Assembly (NCBI RefSeq): GCF_051912485.1
Contig: NZ_CP196822.1
Span: 2,666,001 to 2,730,000, forward strand
Source: Nitrobacter sp051912485
Lineage (GTDB): Bacteria; Pseudomonadota; Alphaproteobacteria; Rhizobiales; Xanthobacteraceae
Reading direction: 5' to 3'
Length of the DNA stretch: 64,000 nucleotides
Every line of letters begins with the position of its first letter. Within the stretch, counting starts at the first letter, position 1. This document shows, in pieces, positions 1 to 8,609 of the stretch. The notes under the pieces were generated by a model. That model was not told where the DNA came from. It searched no databases and saw only the letters and a program-made list of their open reading frames with translations. The position numbers were made by a program, and so were the translations under genes.

Positions 1-2358
1 CTGTTCTCGCAGAAAGTCTATATCGAGGTCGCCGAAGCCTTCCTGTCCGGCCTTCAGGAGCATGTTCGCAAGGGTGGCGATGCTTCGCATGTCGCAAGCG
101 TCGCCAGCTTCTTCGTCAGCCGTATCGATACCGCCGTCGACAAGCAACTCGACGAGAAAATTGCGCAAGCCAACGATCCCGCGGAGAAAACCCGTCTTGC
201 CGCGCTCAAGGGCAAGATCGCGATCGCCAACGCCAGGCTCGCCTATCAGGACTACAAACGATTGTTTGCGGGCGACGCCTGGCAGAAGCTGGAAGCCAAA
301 GGCGCCAGGCCACAGCGGCTGCTGTGGGCCTCGACCGGGACCAAAAACAAGGACTACAGCGACGTTCTCTATGTTGAGGAACTGATCGGCAGCGATACGG
401 TCAACACCGTCCCTCCGGCAACTCTTGAAGCCTTCCGCGATCACGGCAGGCTGCGCGACAGCCTCGAGGAAAATCTCGACGAGGCACGGCAAGCGCTCGC
501 TGCGCTGGCGGGAACGGGAATTTCGCTCGATGCGATCACCCGGGACCTCGTAAAGGAAGGCGTACAGTTGTTCGACGACGCGGCCGACAAGCTGCTCGGC
601 GCCGTCGCCCGCAAGCGTGCGAAAATTCTCGGCTCCGCCATTGGCCCGCAAACATTGTCGCTCGACCCTGTCATGACGAAATCCGTCGCGGCACAGGCGG
701 AAGACTGGCGGGCCGCCGGCACGCTCCGTAAGCTATGGCAGCAGGATAAATCGGTTTGGACCGGCGCAGACGAAAATAAATGGCTGGGCTGGCTCACGAG
801 CCCGGCCACGGAATTCGATCGGACGGCCGACTATGAGGACTACGCGCGGCGGGTGAAGAGGCAGCAATTCACCGATGCGGTGGTTCTGGGCATGGGCGGA
901 TCGAGCCTCGGCCCGGAGGTGTTCGCGAAAACGTTTGCGAAGACGGCGGGTTTTCCGAAACTGCATGTGCTGGACTCAACCGATCCCGCCCAGATCCGCG
1001 CGCTGGAATCGGCAATCGACGTCGCAAGGACTGTCTTCATCGTGTCCAGCAAGTCCGGCGGCACCACCGAGCCGAATGCGCTGAAAGACTATTTTCACGC
1101 GCGCGTCGCGAAGGCCATCGGCGCCGACAAGGCCGGCCATCGCTTCATCGCGGTCACTGATCCTGGCTCATCGCTCGACAAGGAAGCGGCAAAACTCGGC
1201 TATGCGCGCACCTTCCACGGCGATCCCGCGATCGGAGGCCGTTATTCGGTGCTGTCGCCCTTCGGCCTGGTCCCGGCGGCGACGGTGGGAATCGATGTAG
1301 CAGGATTACTGAGGAACACACTCGTCATGGTGCGATCCTGCGGCGCTGAGGTGCCTCCCCATGACAATCCCGCCGTCCAGCTCGGTCTCGCCATGGGTCT
1401 CGCCGGACGCGAAGGCCGCGACAAGGTCACGATCCTGTCGTCGCGGAAAATCGCCGATTTCGGCGCTTGGGCGGAGCAGCTCATCGCGGAATCCACCGGC
1501 AAGGAAGGCAAGGGACTGATCCCGATCGACGGTGAGCCGCTCGGCGATGCGAGCCTTTATGGCAACGATCGTTTCTTTGTCGATATCCGCACTGCGGACG
1601 AAGACGATGCCGCTCATGACGAAAAACTGCGCGCGCTCGAGAATGCCGGACATCCGGTGGTCCGGATCGTGATGCATTCGATTGATCAAATCGGCCAGGA
1701 ATTTTTCCGGTTCGAGATGGCGGTCGCGGTCGCCGGCGCAATTCTCGGCATCAATCCGTTCGATCAGCCAGACGTCGAAGCCGCAAAGGTCAGGACTCGC
1801 GAACTCACCGCCGCGTTCGAGAAAACCGGCAGGCTTCCGGACGAAGAGCCAGCGCTCTCCACCGCCGGCTTCGATCTCTACACAGACGATGTTAACGCAC
1901 GCGCGTTGCGTGAAAAGGGCGCGGACGGCGACCTGTCATCATGGCTCAAGGCGCACTTCGCGCGCACGGAGCCCGGCGACTACGTCGCGCTGCTGGCCTA
2001 CCTCGCGCGCGACGACGAACACATTGACGATGTGCAGCGGATGCGGCTCACCGTTCGCGATCGGAAAAAAGTGGCCACTTGCGCCGAGTTCGGCCCGCGC
2101 TTCCTGCATTCGACCGGACAGGCCTACAAGGGCGGCCCCGACAGCGGCGTCTTTCTTCAGATCACTACCGACGACGCGAAGGATCTGAAAATCCCCGGCC
2201 GGAAAACGAGCTTTGGTGTCATCAAGGCTGCGCAGGCGCGCGGAGACTTCGATGTGCTCACCGGCCGCGGGCGGCGGGCGCTCCGCGTGCATCTCAAGGG
2301 CGATCTCCGAACCAGCCTCTCGCGACTCAGCAACGCGATCACCGGGGCCCTGAATTGA
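1..2358 (+). CDS. tal-pgi: Bifunctional transaldolase / glucose-6-phosphate isomerase (5' partial)
   Basis: The frame is open from base 1, so the start lies outside the window; about 785 residues are visible. The first ~130 residues are the C-terminal part of transaldolase, with the RLLWASTGTKNKDYSD segment typical of its active-site barrel. The rest is a full phosphoglucose isomerase, with the sugar-binding motifs VVLGMGGSSLGPEV and FIVSSKSGGTTEPN. Such Tal-Pgi fusions are known in proteobacteria and actinobacteria and join the non-oxidative pentose phosphate pathway to glycolysis at fructose-6-phosphate. The protein is cytoplasmic. It is followed by gnd, zwf, pgl and gntK on the same strand, which supports a pentose-phosphate role. 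No frameshift is seen. The gap to gnd is 275 bp, so gnd may have its own promoter. Confidence 0.95.
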   Translation: MFSQKVYIEVAEAFLSGLQEHVRKGGDASHVASVASFFVSRIDTAVDKQLDEKIAQANDPAEKTRLAALKGKIAIANARLAYQDYKRLFAGDAWQKLEAKGARPQRLLWASTGTKNKDYSDVLYVEELIGSDTVNTVPPATLEAFRDHGRLRDSLEENLDEARQALAALAGTGISLDAITRDLVKEGVQLFDDAADKLLGAVARKRAKILGSAIGPQTLSLDPVMTKSVAAQAEDWRAAGTLRKLWQQDKSVWTGADENKWLGWLTSPATEFDRTADYEDYARRVKRQQFTDAVVLGMGGSSLGPEVFAKTFAKTAGFPKLHVLDSTDPAQIRALESAIDVARTVFIVSSKSGGTTEPNALKDYFHARVAKAIGADKAGHRFIAVTDPGSSLDKEAAKLGYARTFHGDPAIGGRYSVLSPFGLVPAATVGIDVAGLLRNTLVMVRSCGAEVPPHDNPAVQLGLAMGLAGREGRDKVTILSSRKIADFGAWAEQLIAESTGKEGKGLIPIDGEPLGDASLYGNDRFFVDIRTADEDDAAHDEKLRALENAGHPVVRIVMHSIDQIGQEFFRFEMAVAVAGAILGINPFDQPDVEAAKVRTRELTAAFEKTGRLPDEEPALSTAGFDLYTDDVNARALREKGADGDLSSWLKAHFARTEPGDYVALLAYLARDDEHIDDVQRMRLTVRDRKKVATCAEFGPRFLHSTGQAYKGGPDSGVFLQITTDDAKDLKIPGRKTSFGVIKAAQARGDFDVLTGRGRRALRVHLKGDLRTSLSRLSNAITGALN

Positions 2359-2424
2359 TCCGAAACCTTCGGCGCTCTCACCAGGGAAAGCCCGACGTGC
2401 TCACGCAAATGCGATAACGTACCG

Positions 2425-2450
2425 GGAACGAATGTTCCCCTCGTGCGTAT
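2425..2450 (+). promoter_or_regulatory. Possible EcfG-type promoter upstream of gnd
   Basis: GGAAC (2425-2429), a 16-base spacer and CGTAT (2446-2450) resemble the alphaproteobacterial general-stress promoter GGAAC-N16/17-CGTT. The -35 also sits in a small hairpin, GGGAAC-GAAT-GTTCCC (2424-2439). It lies about 185 bp upstream of gnd. The -10 match is incomplete, so this is tentative. Confidence 0.25.
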
Positions 2451-2633
2451 GCTCGGTAACTTTTCCCGTCGTCAGTTCATTCGACAATCAAACGTCCCCA
2501 CGCTGTTCGAATCTCGCTGAAATATTCCCATGGCGGTGTTGCGCCACACCCCGAAACGCAAGCATCATAAGCTCCCAGACAGCGCGTGGAATGTCCACAT
2601 CGCTTGCCGGCGCTCGGATGGAGGATCGGACGA

Positions 2634-3647
2634 ATGCAGATAGGCATGATCGGCCTAGGGCGAATGGGAGCCAACATCGTTCGTCGTCTGATGAAAAAAG
2701 GAGGCCATCAGGCCGTCGTCTACGACAAAAACGACAAGGCCGTCGCCGCGCTTGCCGAAGAGGGTGCAACGGGCGCGAACGATCTCGAAGACTTCGTCCG
2801 CAAACTCGAGAAACCCCGCGCCGTCTGGATCATGCTGCCTGCCGGCGCAATCACGGAATCCACCATTGATACGATCGCCAGGCTGCTCGACTGCGATGAC
2901 GTCGTTATCGATGGCGGCAACACCTTCTGGCAGGACGATATCCGGCGGGCCAAGACGCTGCGCGAGAAAGGCATCCACTACGTCGATGTCGGCACCAGCG
3001 GCGGGGTCTGGGGCCTGGAGCGTGGCTACTGCATGATGATCGGCGGCGACAAGGCCATCGTCGACCGGCTCGATCCGATTTTCGCGGCGATGGCGCCTGG
3101 CCGCGGCGATATTCCGAGAACGCCGAGCCGGGACGGCCGCGATCCGCGCGTCGAACAGGGATATCTCCACACAGGCCCCGTGGGCGCCGGCCATTTCGTC
3201 AAGATGGTGCATAACGGTATCGAATACGGCCTGATGCAGGCCTATGCCGAAGGCTTCGACATTCTCAAGAATGCGAACATCGAGGCCCTGCCCGAAGATC
3301 ATCGCTTCACGCTCGACCTCGCTGATATCGCCGAAGTCTGGCGGCGCGGCAGCGTCATCCCTTCCTGGCTGCTCGATCTCACGGCCTCTGCGCTGGCCCG
3401 CAGCGAGACGCTCGAAGCCTATTCGGGGTTCGTCGCGGATTCCGGTGAGGGTCGCTGGACCATCAATGCCGCGATTGATGAAGCCGTCCCGGCCGAAGTC
3501 CTGACGGCGGCGCTGTTCGCGCGATTCCGCTCCCGCCGGCAACATACGTTCGCGGAAAAAATTCTGTCAGCGATGCGCGAGGGGTTCGGGGGTCACAAGG
3601 AGCCCGGGGAAGCCGATTCATCCGCAAAAGGAAGGAGCGCGAGTTGA
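2634..3647 (+). CDS. gnd: 6-phosphogluconate dehydrogenase, decarboxylating (short type)
   Basis: This 337-residue enzyme oxidatively decarboxylates 6-phosphogluconate to ribulose-5-phosphate. The N-terminal Rossmann motif MQIGMIGLGRMGANI starts right at ATG 2634, which has a GGAG ribosome site 10 bases upstream. The frame also runs upstream to 2586, but that part lacks family character. Later motifs are VDVGTSGGVWGLERGYCMM and the substrate-binding GAGHFVKMVHNGIEYG. The length fits the short, often NAD-linked Gnd class rather than the ~470-residue enteric enzyme. The stop overlaps the zwf ATG by one base (TGATG), so the two are translationally coupled. Confidence 0.95.
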   Translation: MQIGMIGLGRMGANIVRRLMKKGGHQAVVYDKNDKAVAALAEEGATGANDLEDFVRKLEKPRAVWIMLPAGAITESTIDTIARLLDCDDVVIDGGNTFWQDDIRRAKTLREKGIHYVDVGTSGGVWGLERGYCMMIGGDKAIVDRLDPIFAAMAPGRGDIPRTPSRDGRDPRVEQGYLHTGPVGAGHFVKMVHNGIEYGLMQAYAEGFDILKNANIEALPEDHRFTLDLADIAEVWRRGSVIPSWLLDLTASALARSETLEAYSGFVADSGEGRWTINAAIDEAVPAEVLTAALFARFRSRRQHTFAEKILSAMREGFGGHKEPGEADSSAKGRSAS

Positions 3648-5161
3648 TGGCGGACGCAAGCAACAAGCCGCATAAGCCGGAGCCCTGCTGCTTCGTCATC
3701 TTTGGCGTTACCGGCGATCTCACCCACCGCCTGGTCATTCCCGCGCTCTATAATCTTGCCGAATCCGATCTTTTACCGGAGCAGTTCTGCATCGTCGGCA
3801 TCGTCCGCAACCAGAAGTCGGAAGACGACCTCCGGCAAAGCCTGATGGAGGGATTGAACAAGCACGCCACCCGGCCCGTCAAAAAAGAAATTGCCCAAAA
3901 GGTGCTTCGCTGCCTGACGTGTCTCGAAGCCGACCCGTCCGATCCCGCCTCGTTCGATACCTTGAGCAAGGCTTTTGAAAGGCTCGAGATCGACAAGGGG
4001 ACCTGCGGCAATCGCCTGTTCTATCTTGCCGTGCCGCCGAGCGCATTTGCGCCGATCACCGAACAACTCGGCCGGGTTGGCCTGCTCCGCGAACAGCACG
4101 GCGCCTGGCGCAGGTTGGTGGTCGAAAAGCCGTTCGGCACCGACCTGGCGTCCGCCAAATCGCTCAATAGCAAGGTGCTCAAGATCGCCGATGAGCACCA
4201 GATCTACCGGATCGATCACTATCTCGGCAAGGAAACCGTCCAAAACATTCTCGTCCTTCGCTTCGCCAACGGCATGTTCGAGCCGATCTGGAATCGCAAC
4301 CACATCGACCATATCCAGATCACCGTCGACGAAAAGCTCGCCGTCGGCCATCGCGGCAGTTTCTACGACGCGACCGGAGCGTTGCGGGACATGGTGCCAA
4401 ATCATCTATTCCAATTGCTGTCGCTGGTGACGATGGAGCCGCCGAGACGATTCGAAGCCCACGCGGTGCGCTCGGAAAAGGCGGAGGTGCTTGCCGCAAT
4501 CCAGACCCAAACCCCTGAGGAGGCGCTCAGCAACTCCGTGCGAGGACAGTATTGCGCCGGGCAAAACGGCAATGAGGCGATCAGCGATTATCGCAAGACC
4601 CCTGACGTGAAGCCCGACAGCACCACCGAAACCTATGCGGCGCTCAAGCTGACGATCGACAACTGGCGATGGGCCGGTGTCCCCTTTTACCTGCGGACCG
4701 GCAAGGCCCTCGGCCTCAAGCGCACCGAGGTCGCGATCAAGTTCAAGCAGGCGCCATTCGCGATGTTTCGCTCCACACCGGTAGACCGGCTGTCGCAAAA
4801 CTACCTCGTTATCGGCATCGAGCCGGCCGAAGGCATCACGCTGCAATTCAACACCAAGGTGCCCGGCCCCACAATCTCGATCGACGGCGTCGAGATGAAA
4901 TTCCGCTATAAGGACTACTTCAATGCTGCGCCGAGCACGGGCTACGAAACGCTGATCTACGATTGCATGATCGGTGACAACATCCTGTTTCAGCGGGCCG
5001 ACGGTGTGGAGGCCGGCTGGCAAGCCGTGCAGCCGTTCCTCGACGCCTGGAAAAAGGCGGGCGCCAATGGGCTGGTCAGCTACGAGGCAGGCAGCGAAGG
5101 CCCCACTGAGGCCAACGAGTTGCTCGCGCGTGATGGCCGCAATTGGCGCAAGCTGATATGA
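3647..5161 (+). CDS. zwf: Glucose-6-phosphate 1-dehydrogenase
   Basis: This 504-residue enzyme oxidises glucose-6-phosphate to 6-phosphogluconolactone with reduction of NAD(P). The nucleotide-binding start FVIFGVTGDLTHR (GxxGDL) and the active-site signature RIDHYLGKETVQNI, with its catalytic His-Tyr-Leu-Gly-Lys run, are both present. The preferred start is ATG 3647, preceded by GGAAGGAG; a TTG just before it at 3644 is a less likely alternative. The length is normal for the family. It overlaps gnd by one base and pgl by four (ATGA), so it belongs to one polycistronic message. Confidence 0.96.
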   Translation: MADASNKPHKPEPCCFVIFGVTGDLTHRLVIPALYNLAESDLLPEQFCIVGIVRNQKSEDDLRQSLMEGLNKHATRPVKKEIAQKVLRCLTCLEADPSDPASFDTLSKAFERLEIDKGTCGNRLFYLAVPPSAFAPITEQLGRVGLLREQHGAWRRLVVEKPFGTDLASAKSLNSKVLKIADEHQIYRIDHYLGKETVQNILVLRFANGMFEPIWNRNHIDHIQITVDEKLAVGHRGSFYDATGALRDMVPNHLFQLLSLVTMEPPRRFEAHAVRSEKAEVLAAIQTQTPEEALSNSVRGQYCAGQNGNEAISDYRKTPDVKPDSTTETYAALKLTIDNWRWAGVPFYLRTGKALGLKRTEVAIKFKQAPFAMFRSTPVDRLSQNYLVIGIEPAEGITLQFNTKVPGPTISIDGVEMKFRYKDYFNAAPSTGYETLIYDCMIGDNILFQRADGVEAGWQAVQPFLDAWKKAGANGLVSYEAGSEGPTEANELLARDGRNWRKLI

Positions 5162-5898
5162 CTTCCGCCAAGGGCGACCGCAGGTTTCAGGTGCTGCCGG
5201 ATGCACAGGCGGTCGCGACGGAAGCTGCGGCGCATCTGATCGCCCGGATAACTGAGAACCGAATGCGGCCGGCGATATGCCTGACCGGCGGCTCCGGCCC
5301 GAAAGCACTCTACGCGCTGCTGGGAAGTCCGGACTATCGCTCGCGCGTTGCCTGGGATCGTGTTCACTGGTTCATCGGGGACGAGCGTTTCGTGAGCCCC
5401 GACGATCGACGCAACAACATGACGATAGCCAGGGAGATTTTCCTCAATCGCTGCTCTCCGCCGGACAATGTCCATCCCATTCCGACCCATGCGCGCGATC
5501 CGGATACAGCGGCCAGGCATTACGAGCACGACCTTCAAACCTTTTATGGCGCGCGTCATCTGGATGCGGCCAGGCCGCTTTTCGATCTTGTCCTGATGGG
5601 GCTCGGACCGGACGGTCACACCGCGTCGCTGTTTCCGGGAGATAAGGCACTTGAAGAAACCAAACGCTGGGTCGTCGGCGTGGATAGCGCGAACGTCGAG
5701 CCCTTCGTTCCCCGTGTCACCTTGACTCTTCCGGCGTTGGCTTCCTCACGCGAGATGCTGTTTCTTGTCACAGGCGAAACCAAACGCGACATCCTGTCCA
5801 AAGTCATGGCGGGCGCCGATCTGCCAGGCACTCGCGTCCATTCCAATGGCGTCACTACATGGCTGACTGACGCGGCGGCCGCGGGGCGAACGGCATGA
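5158..5898 (+). CDS. pgl: 6-phosphogluconolactonase
   Basis: This 246-residue protein hydrolyses 6-phosphogluconolactone, the step between Zwf and Gnd. It has the family motifs AICLTGGSGPKALYALLG near the N-terminus, WDRVHWFIGDERFVSPDD in the middle and DLVLMGLGPDGHTASLFPG further on, all typical of DevB-type lactonases. ATG 5158 overlaps the zwf stop by four bases. A longer frame starting at 5143 would run inside zwf and adds nothing conserved. The stop in turn overlaps the gntK start by four bases. Confidence 0.95.
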   Translation: MTSAKGDRRFQVLPDAQAVATEAAAHLIARITENRMRPAICLTGGSGPKALYALLGSPDYRSRVAWDRVHWFIGDERFVSPDDRRNNMTIAREIFLNRCSPPDNVHPIPTHARDPDTAARHYEHDLQTFYGARHLDAARPLFDLVLMGLGPDGHTASLFPGDKALEETKRWVVGVDSANVEPFVPRVTLTLPALASSREMLFLVTGETKRDILSKVMAGADLPGTRVHSNGVTTWLTDAAAAGRTA

Positions 5899-6431
5899 GC
5901 GCGGTCCCAGACTTCGCCTTTTGCGCGCTCATCGTCATGGGCGTCTCAGGGTCAGGCAAAAGCACCATCGCGAACGCGCTGGGGCAACGCCTGGGATGGA
6001 TCGTAGAGGATGCCGATTGGTTTCACCCTGCGAGCAACGTCGAGAAAATGAGCGCCGGTATCGCACTGACCGACGCTGACCGCTGGTCATGGTTGCGCGC
6101 CGTTACCGCCGAGATCGGACGCAGGCGCGTAAGTGGCCAGAGCATCGTCATGGCCTGCTCCGCGCTCAAGCGCGCCTATCGAGATATTCTCGTGCACGGC
6201 CACCGTGACACCCGCATCGTCTATCTGCGCGGCGACAAGAACCTGATCGATGACCGCCTCCGGGCCAGGGACGCTCATTTCATGCCGCCGGAGCTGCTCG
6301 AGAGCCAGTTCGAGACACTGGAGGAGCCGACGGAAGACGAGCGACCTATTGTCGTCGACATCGACGCAACAGTCGACGACATCGCCGATCGCATTGTGAC
6401 CATGCTCGCGCCGGGCCGAACACTCTCATGA
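5895..6431 (+). CDS. gntK: Gluconokinase
   Basis: This 178-residue kinase phosphorylates gluconate to 6-phosphogluconate, feeding it to Gnd. The P-loop VMGVSGSGKSTIANALG is at residues ~16-32, followed by the GntK-specific EDADWFHPASNVEKMSAG stretch and VMACSALKRAYRD. The length is normal for bacterial GntK. Its ATG overlaps the pgl stop (ATGA) and its stop overlaps the next gene in the same way. No gluconate transporter is visible, so the kinase may recycle internally formed gluconate. Confidence 0.94.
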   Translation: MSAVPDFAFCALIVMGVSGSGKSTIANALGQRLGWIVEDADWFHPASNVEKMSAGIALTDADRWSWLRAVTAEIGRRRVSGQSIVMACSALKRAYRDILVHGHRDTRIVYLRGDKNLIDDRLRARDAHFMPPELLESQFETLEEPTEDERPIVVDIDATVDDIADRIVTMLAPGRTLS

Positions 6432-7231
6432 GCCGCATCTCCCTGGTGATCTCCGATGTCGACGGCAGTCTGGTGACGCCTGACAAGCGTCTGACGGAGG
6501 CTGCGATCAAGGCGGTGAAAGACCTCAACGAGAAAAACATCGGCTTCACGATCACCAGCAGCCGTCCCGCCTTCGGAATGCGGATGCTGGTCGAACCACT
6601 CGGTCTGCGGCTGCCATTCGGCGCCTTCAACGGCAGCCTGATCGTCGAACCCTCCCTCGAGGTGCTGCAAAAGACGGTCATTCCCGCCTCCGCGACGCGC
6701 ATTGCCATCGATGCGCTGAAAGCATCCGGTGTCGACATCTGGCTGTTCACGGCGGACCGCTGGCTGATCACACGCGACGACGGGCACTACGTCCAGCACG
6801 AGCAGTACACGATCCTGACCGACGCCGTTGTCGTTTCAAGTTTTGATGATTTCGTGAACGGCGCCTGCAAGATCGTCGGCGTCAGTGCCGATCCAGAAAA
6901 GCTGGCGCGTTGCGAAATCGCCGTGCAGACGGCGCTCGCCGGCCAGGCGTCGGCTATCCGTTCGCAGAGCTATTATCTCGACATCACGCCCGCCGGTCAG
7001 GACAAGGGAACTTTTGTGGAAACAATGGCGAAGCGCCTCGATATTTCGCCGCGCAACATCGCCACCATCGGAGACATGCAGAACGATCTCGCCATGTTCG
7101 GCAAAAGCGGGCTGTCTTTTGCCATGGGCAACGCCGACGACGCCGTTAAGGCGCAAGCTACCTGTATCACCGACAGCAATGAAAATGATGGTTTCGCAAA
7201 GGCGATCGACCGGATTATCGCACTCCGATGA
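6428..7231 (+). CDS. HAD-superfamily (Cof-type) phosphatase
   Basis: This 267-residue protein begins with the HAD motif I LVISDVDGSLVTPD (nucleophile Asp and acid/base Asp). It has a Cof/IIB cap region after SSRPAFGMRMLVEPLG and ends with motif IV TIGDMQNDLAMFG. HAD-IIB enzymes dephosphorylate sugar phosphates or similar small molecules; the substrate here is unknown. It is the last gene of the pentose-phosphate operon, overlapping gntK by four bases, which suggests a sugar phosphate or a repair substrate of that pathway. Confidence 0.85.
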   Translation: MSRISLVISDVDGSLVTPDKRLTEAAIKAVKDLNEKNIGFTITSSRPAFGMRMLVEPLGLRLPFGAFNGSLIVEPSLEVLQKTVIPASATRIAIDALKASGVDIWLFTADRWLITRDDGHYVQHEQYTILTDAVVVSSFDDFVNGACKIVGVSADPEKLARCEIAVQTALAGQASAIRSQSYYLDITPAGQDKGTFVETMAKRLDISPRNIATIGDMQNDLAMFGKSGLSFAMGNADDAVKAQATCITDSNENDGFAKAIDRIIALR

Positions 7232-7240
7232 GCCGCTACA

Positions 7241-7334
7241 GCGTTTTAGAGCGAAGTGGATACCGGTTCCCGTGAAGAAAACGCGTCAAATTGAAATTAT
7301 AGAGCCCAGCTTCTGATTTTCATCAGAAAAGGCT
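7241..7334. repeat. Bradyrhizobiaceae-type intergenic repeat element
   Basis: The stretch from GCGTTTTAGAGCGAAGTGG through GGATACCGGTTC and GAAGAAAACGCGTCAAA to a terminal hairpin resembles an intergenic repeat I recall from Bradyrhizobium and Rhodopseudomonas genomes. It sits between the convergent HAD and GH15 genes and is interrupted near its end by the IS insertion. Recognition is from memory. Confidence 0.5.
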
Positions 7335-7336
7335 CT
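7301..7336. terminator. Hairpin, probable bidirectional terminator
   Basis: Nested inverted repeat: AGAGCC (7301-7306) pairs with GGCTCT (7331-7336), and TTCTGAT pairs with ATCAGAA around a TTTC loop. It lies between convergent genes and ends at the IS target site, so the IS has separated it from the GH15 gene. Confidence 0.5.
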
Positions 7337-7338
7337 AG

Positions 7339-8609
7339 CAGTCTGCTGAAAAACCGCTCGCGCGTGCGAGAGTTTGCTGATTCGATTTTCATCGTGAATC
7401 GGTGGAGGTTGGGATGCGCGGAGCCTTTGTGGATCAGGGCGGGTTGTTTTCGTACATCTCGCCGGAGGCGCGGGTGCCGCCGAACCATCCGCTGAGGAAG
7501 ATCCGGGCGCTGGTCCGTGATGTGCTGGGCGAGTTGAACCGTAGCTTTGCCAGGCTCTATTCAAGTGAAGGGCGCCCCTCGATCGCGCCGGAGCAATTGC
7601 TCAGCGCGCTACTTCTGCAGGTGCTCTACGGCATTCGCTCGGAGCGCCAATTGATGGAGCAGTTGGACTACAATCTATTGTATCGCTGGTTCGTGGGGCT
7701 GTCGCCGGACCATCCGGTCTGGAACCCGACCAGCTTCACGAAGAACCGCGAGCGGCTGCAGAACGGCGATGTGTTCACGAAGTTCATGACCAGGCTTTTG
7801 AAACACCCTCAGGTCGAGCCGCTGCTCTCGGACGAGCACTTCTCGGTGGACGGCACGTTGATCGAGGCCTGGGCGTCACAGAAGAGCTTTCGTCCCAAGG
7901 ATGGCCGCGATGGCGACGACGGCACGAACTTCCACGGTCAGACGCGCAAGAACGACACCCATGTCAGCACGAGCGATCCCGACAGCCGGCTCTACCGCAA
8001 GGCGGCCGGACGCGAGGCCAGGCTCTGCTACATGGGCCACGTCACCATGGAGAACCGGCATGGGCTGGCCGTGGCCGGCATCGTCACGCACGCGAGCGGC
8101 ACCGCCGAGCGCCGCGCCGCGGAGATAATGCTCGAGGCCGAAGGCAGGAAAGCGGGTCGCCGCATTACCGCCGGTGCGGACAAGGCTTATGACACGGCCG
8201 ATCATGTGGCCAATCTTCGCGCCATCGACGTCACACCGCATGTGACGCAGAACAATGGCATGGGCAAGACCGGCAGGCGCCGCCGGAGCGCTATCGACGC
8301 ACGGACCACGCGCCATCAGGGCTATGGCATGTCGCAGACGCGCCGGGCGATGATCGAATGCATCTTCGGCTGGGGCAAGCAGCACGGCACGATGCGCAGG
8401 ACCAAACATCGTGGCATTTGCCGCGTTGCCGCCGACTTCATGCTCAACTTGATCGCCTATAACCTGATCCGCGTTCCCAAACTGGTCACGGCATAACCGC
8501 GTCGTCGCCAGGACGACAACGACTGCAACGCGCCGCCGAATACACATCATCGCGATGAGGCGTTCCGAGGATCATCGAAGCGGTCAATTTTGGCTTTTTC
8601 AGCAAACTG
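7339..8609 (+). mobile_element. IS5-family insertion sequence, complete
   Basis: This 1271-bp element is bounded by inverted repeats: CAGTCTGCTGAAAAA at the left and the complement of CAGTTTGCTGAAAAA at the right (one mismatch in 15). It is flanked by direct CTAG copies at 7335-7338 and 8610-8613. A 4-bp YTAR duplication is characteristic of IS5-type transposition. It carries one intact transposase gene. The right CTAG contains the stop codon (TAG on the minus strand) of the neighbouring GH15 gene. Confidence 0.9.
7414..8496 (+). CDS. IS5-family DDE transposase
   Basis: This 360-residue transposase has the N-terminal IS5 domain (RPSIAPEQLLSALLLQVLYG, then RQLMEQLDYNLLYRWFVG). The catalytic core shows Asp in HFSVDGTLIEAWAS, Asp in GADKAYDTADHV and Glu in MIECIFGWGKQ. 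ATG 7414 is chosen because GGAGG lies five bases upstream; a GTG at 7402 is the other option. The frame is intact and both ends of the element are present, so it may still be mobile. Confidence 0.93.
   Translation: MRGAFVDQGGLFSYISPEARVPPNHPLRKIRALVRDVLGELNRSFARLYSSEGRPSIAPEQLLSALLLQVLYGIRSERQLMEQLDYNLLYRWFVGLSPDHPVWNPTSFTKNRERLQNGDVFTKFMTRLLKHPQVEPLLSDEHFSVDGTLIEAWASQKSFRPKDGRDGDDGTNFHGQTRKNDTHVSTSDPDSRLYRKAAGREARLCYMGHVTMENRHGLAVAGIVTHASGTAERRAAEIMLEAEGRKAGRRITAGADKAYDTADHVANLRAIDVTPHVTQNNGMGKTGRRRRSAIDARTTRHQGYGMSQTRRAMIECIFGWGKQHGTMRRTKHRGICRVAADFMLNLIAYNLIRVPKLVTA

Noticed and set aside
441..2292. Long frames antisense to tal-pgi (and the same over gnd, zwf, emrB, kdpB, kdpA)
   Set aside because: High-GC genes give long open antisense frames; these lack family motifs and ribosome sites, while the sense frames carry clear ones.
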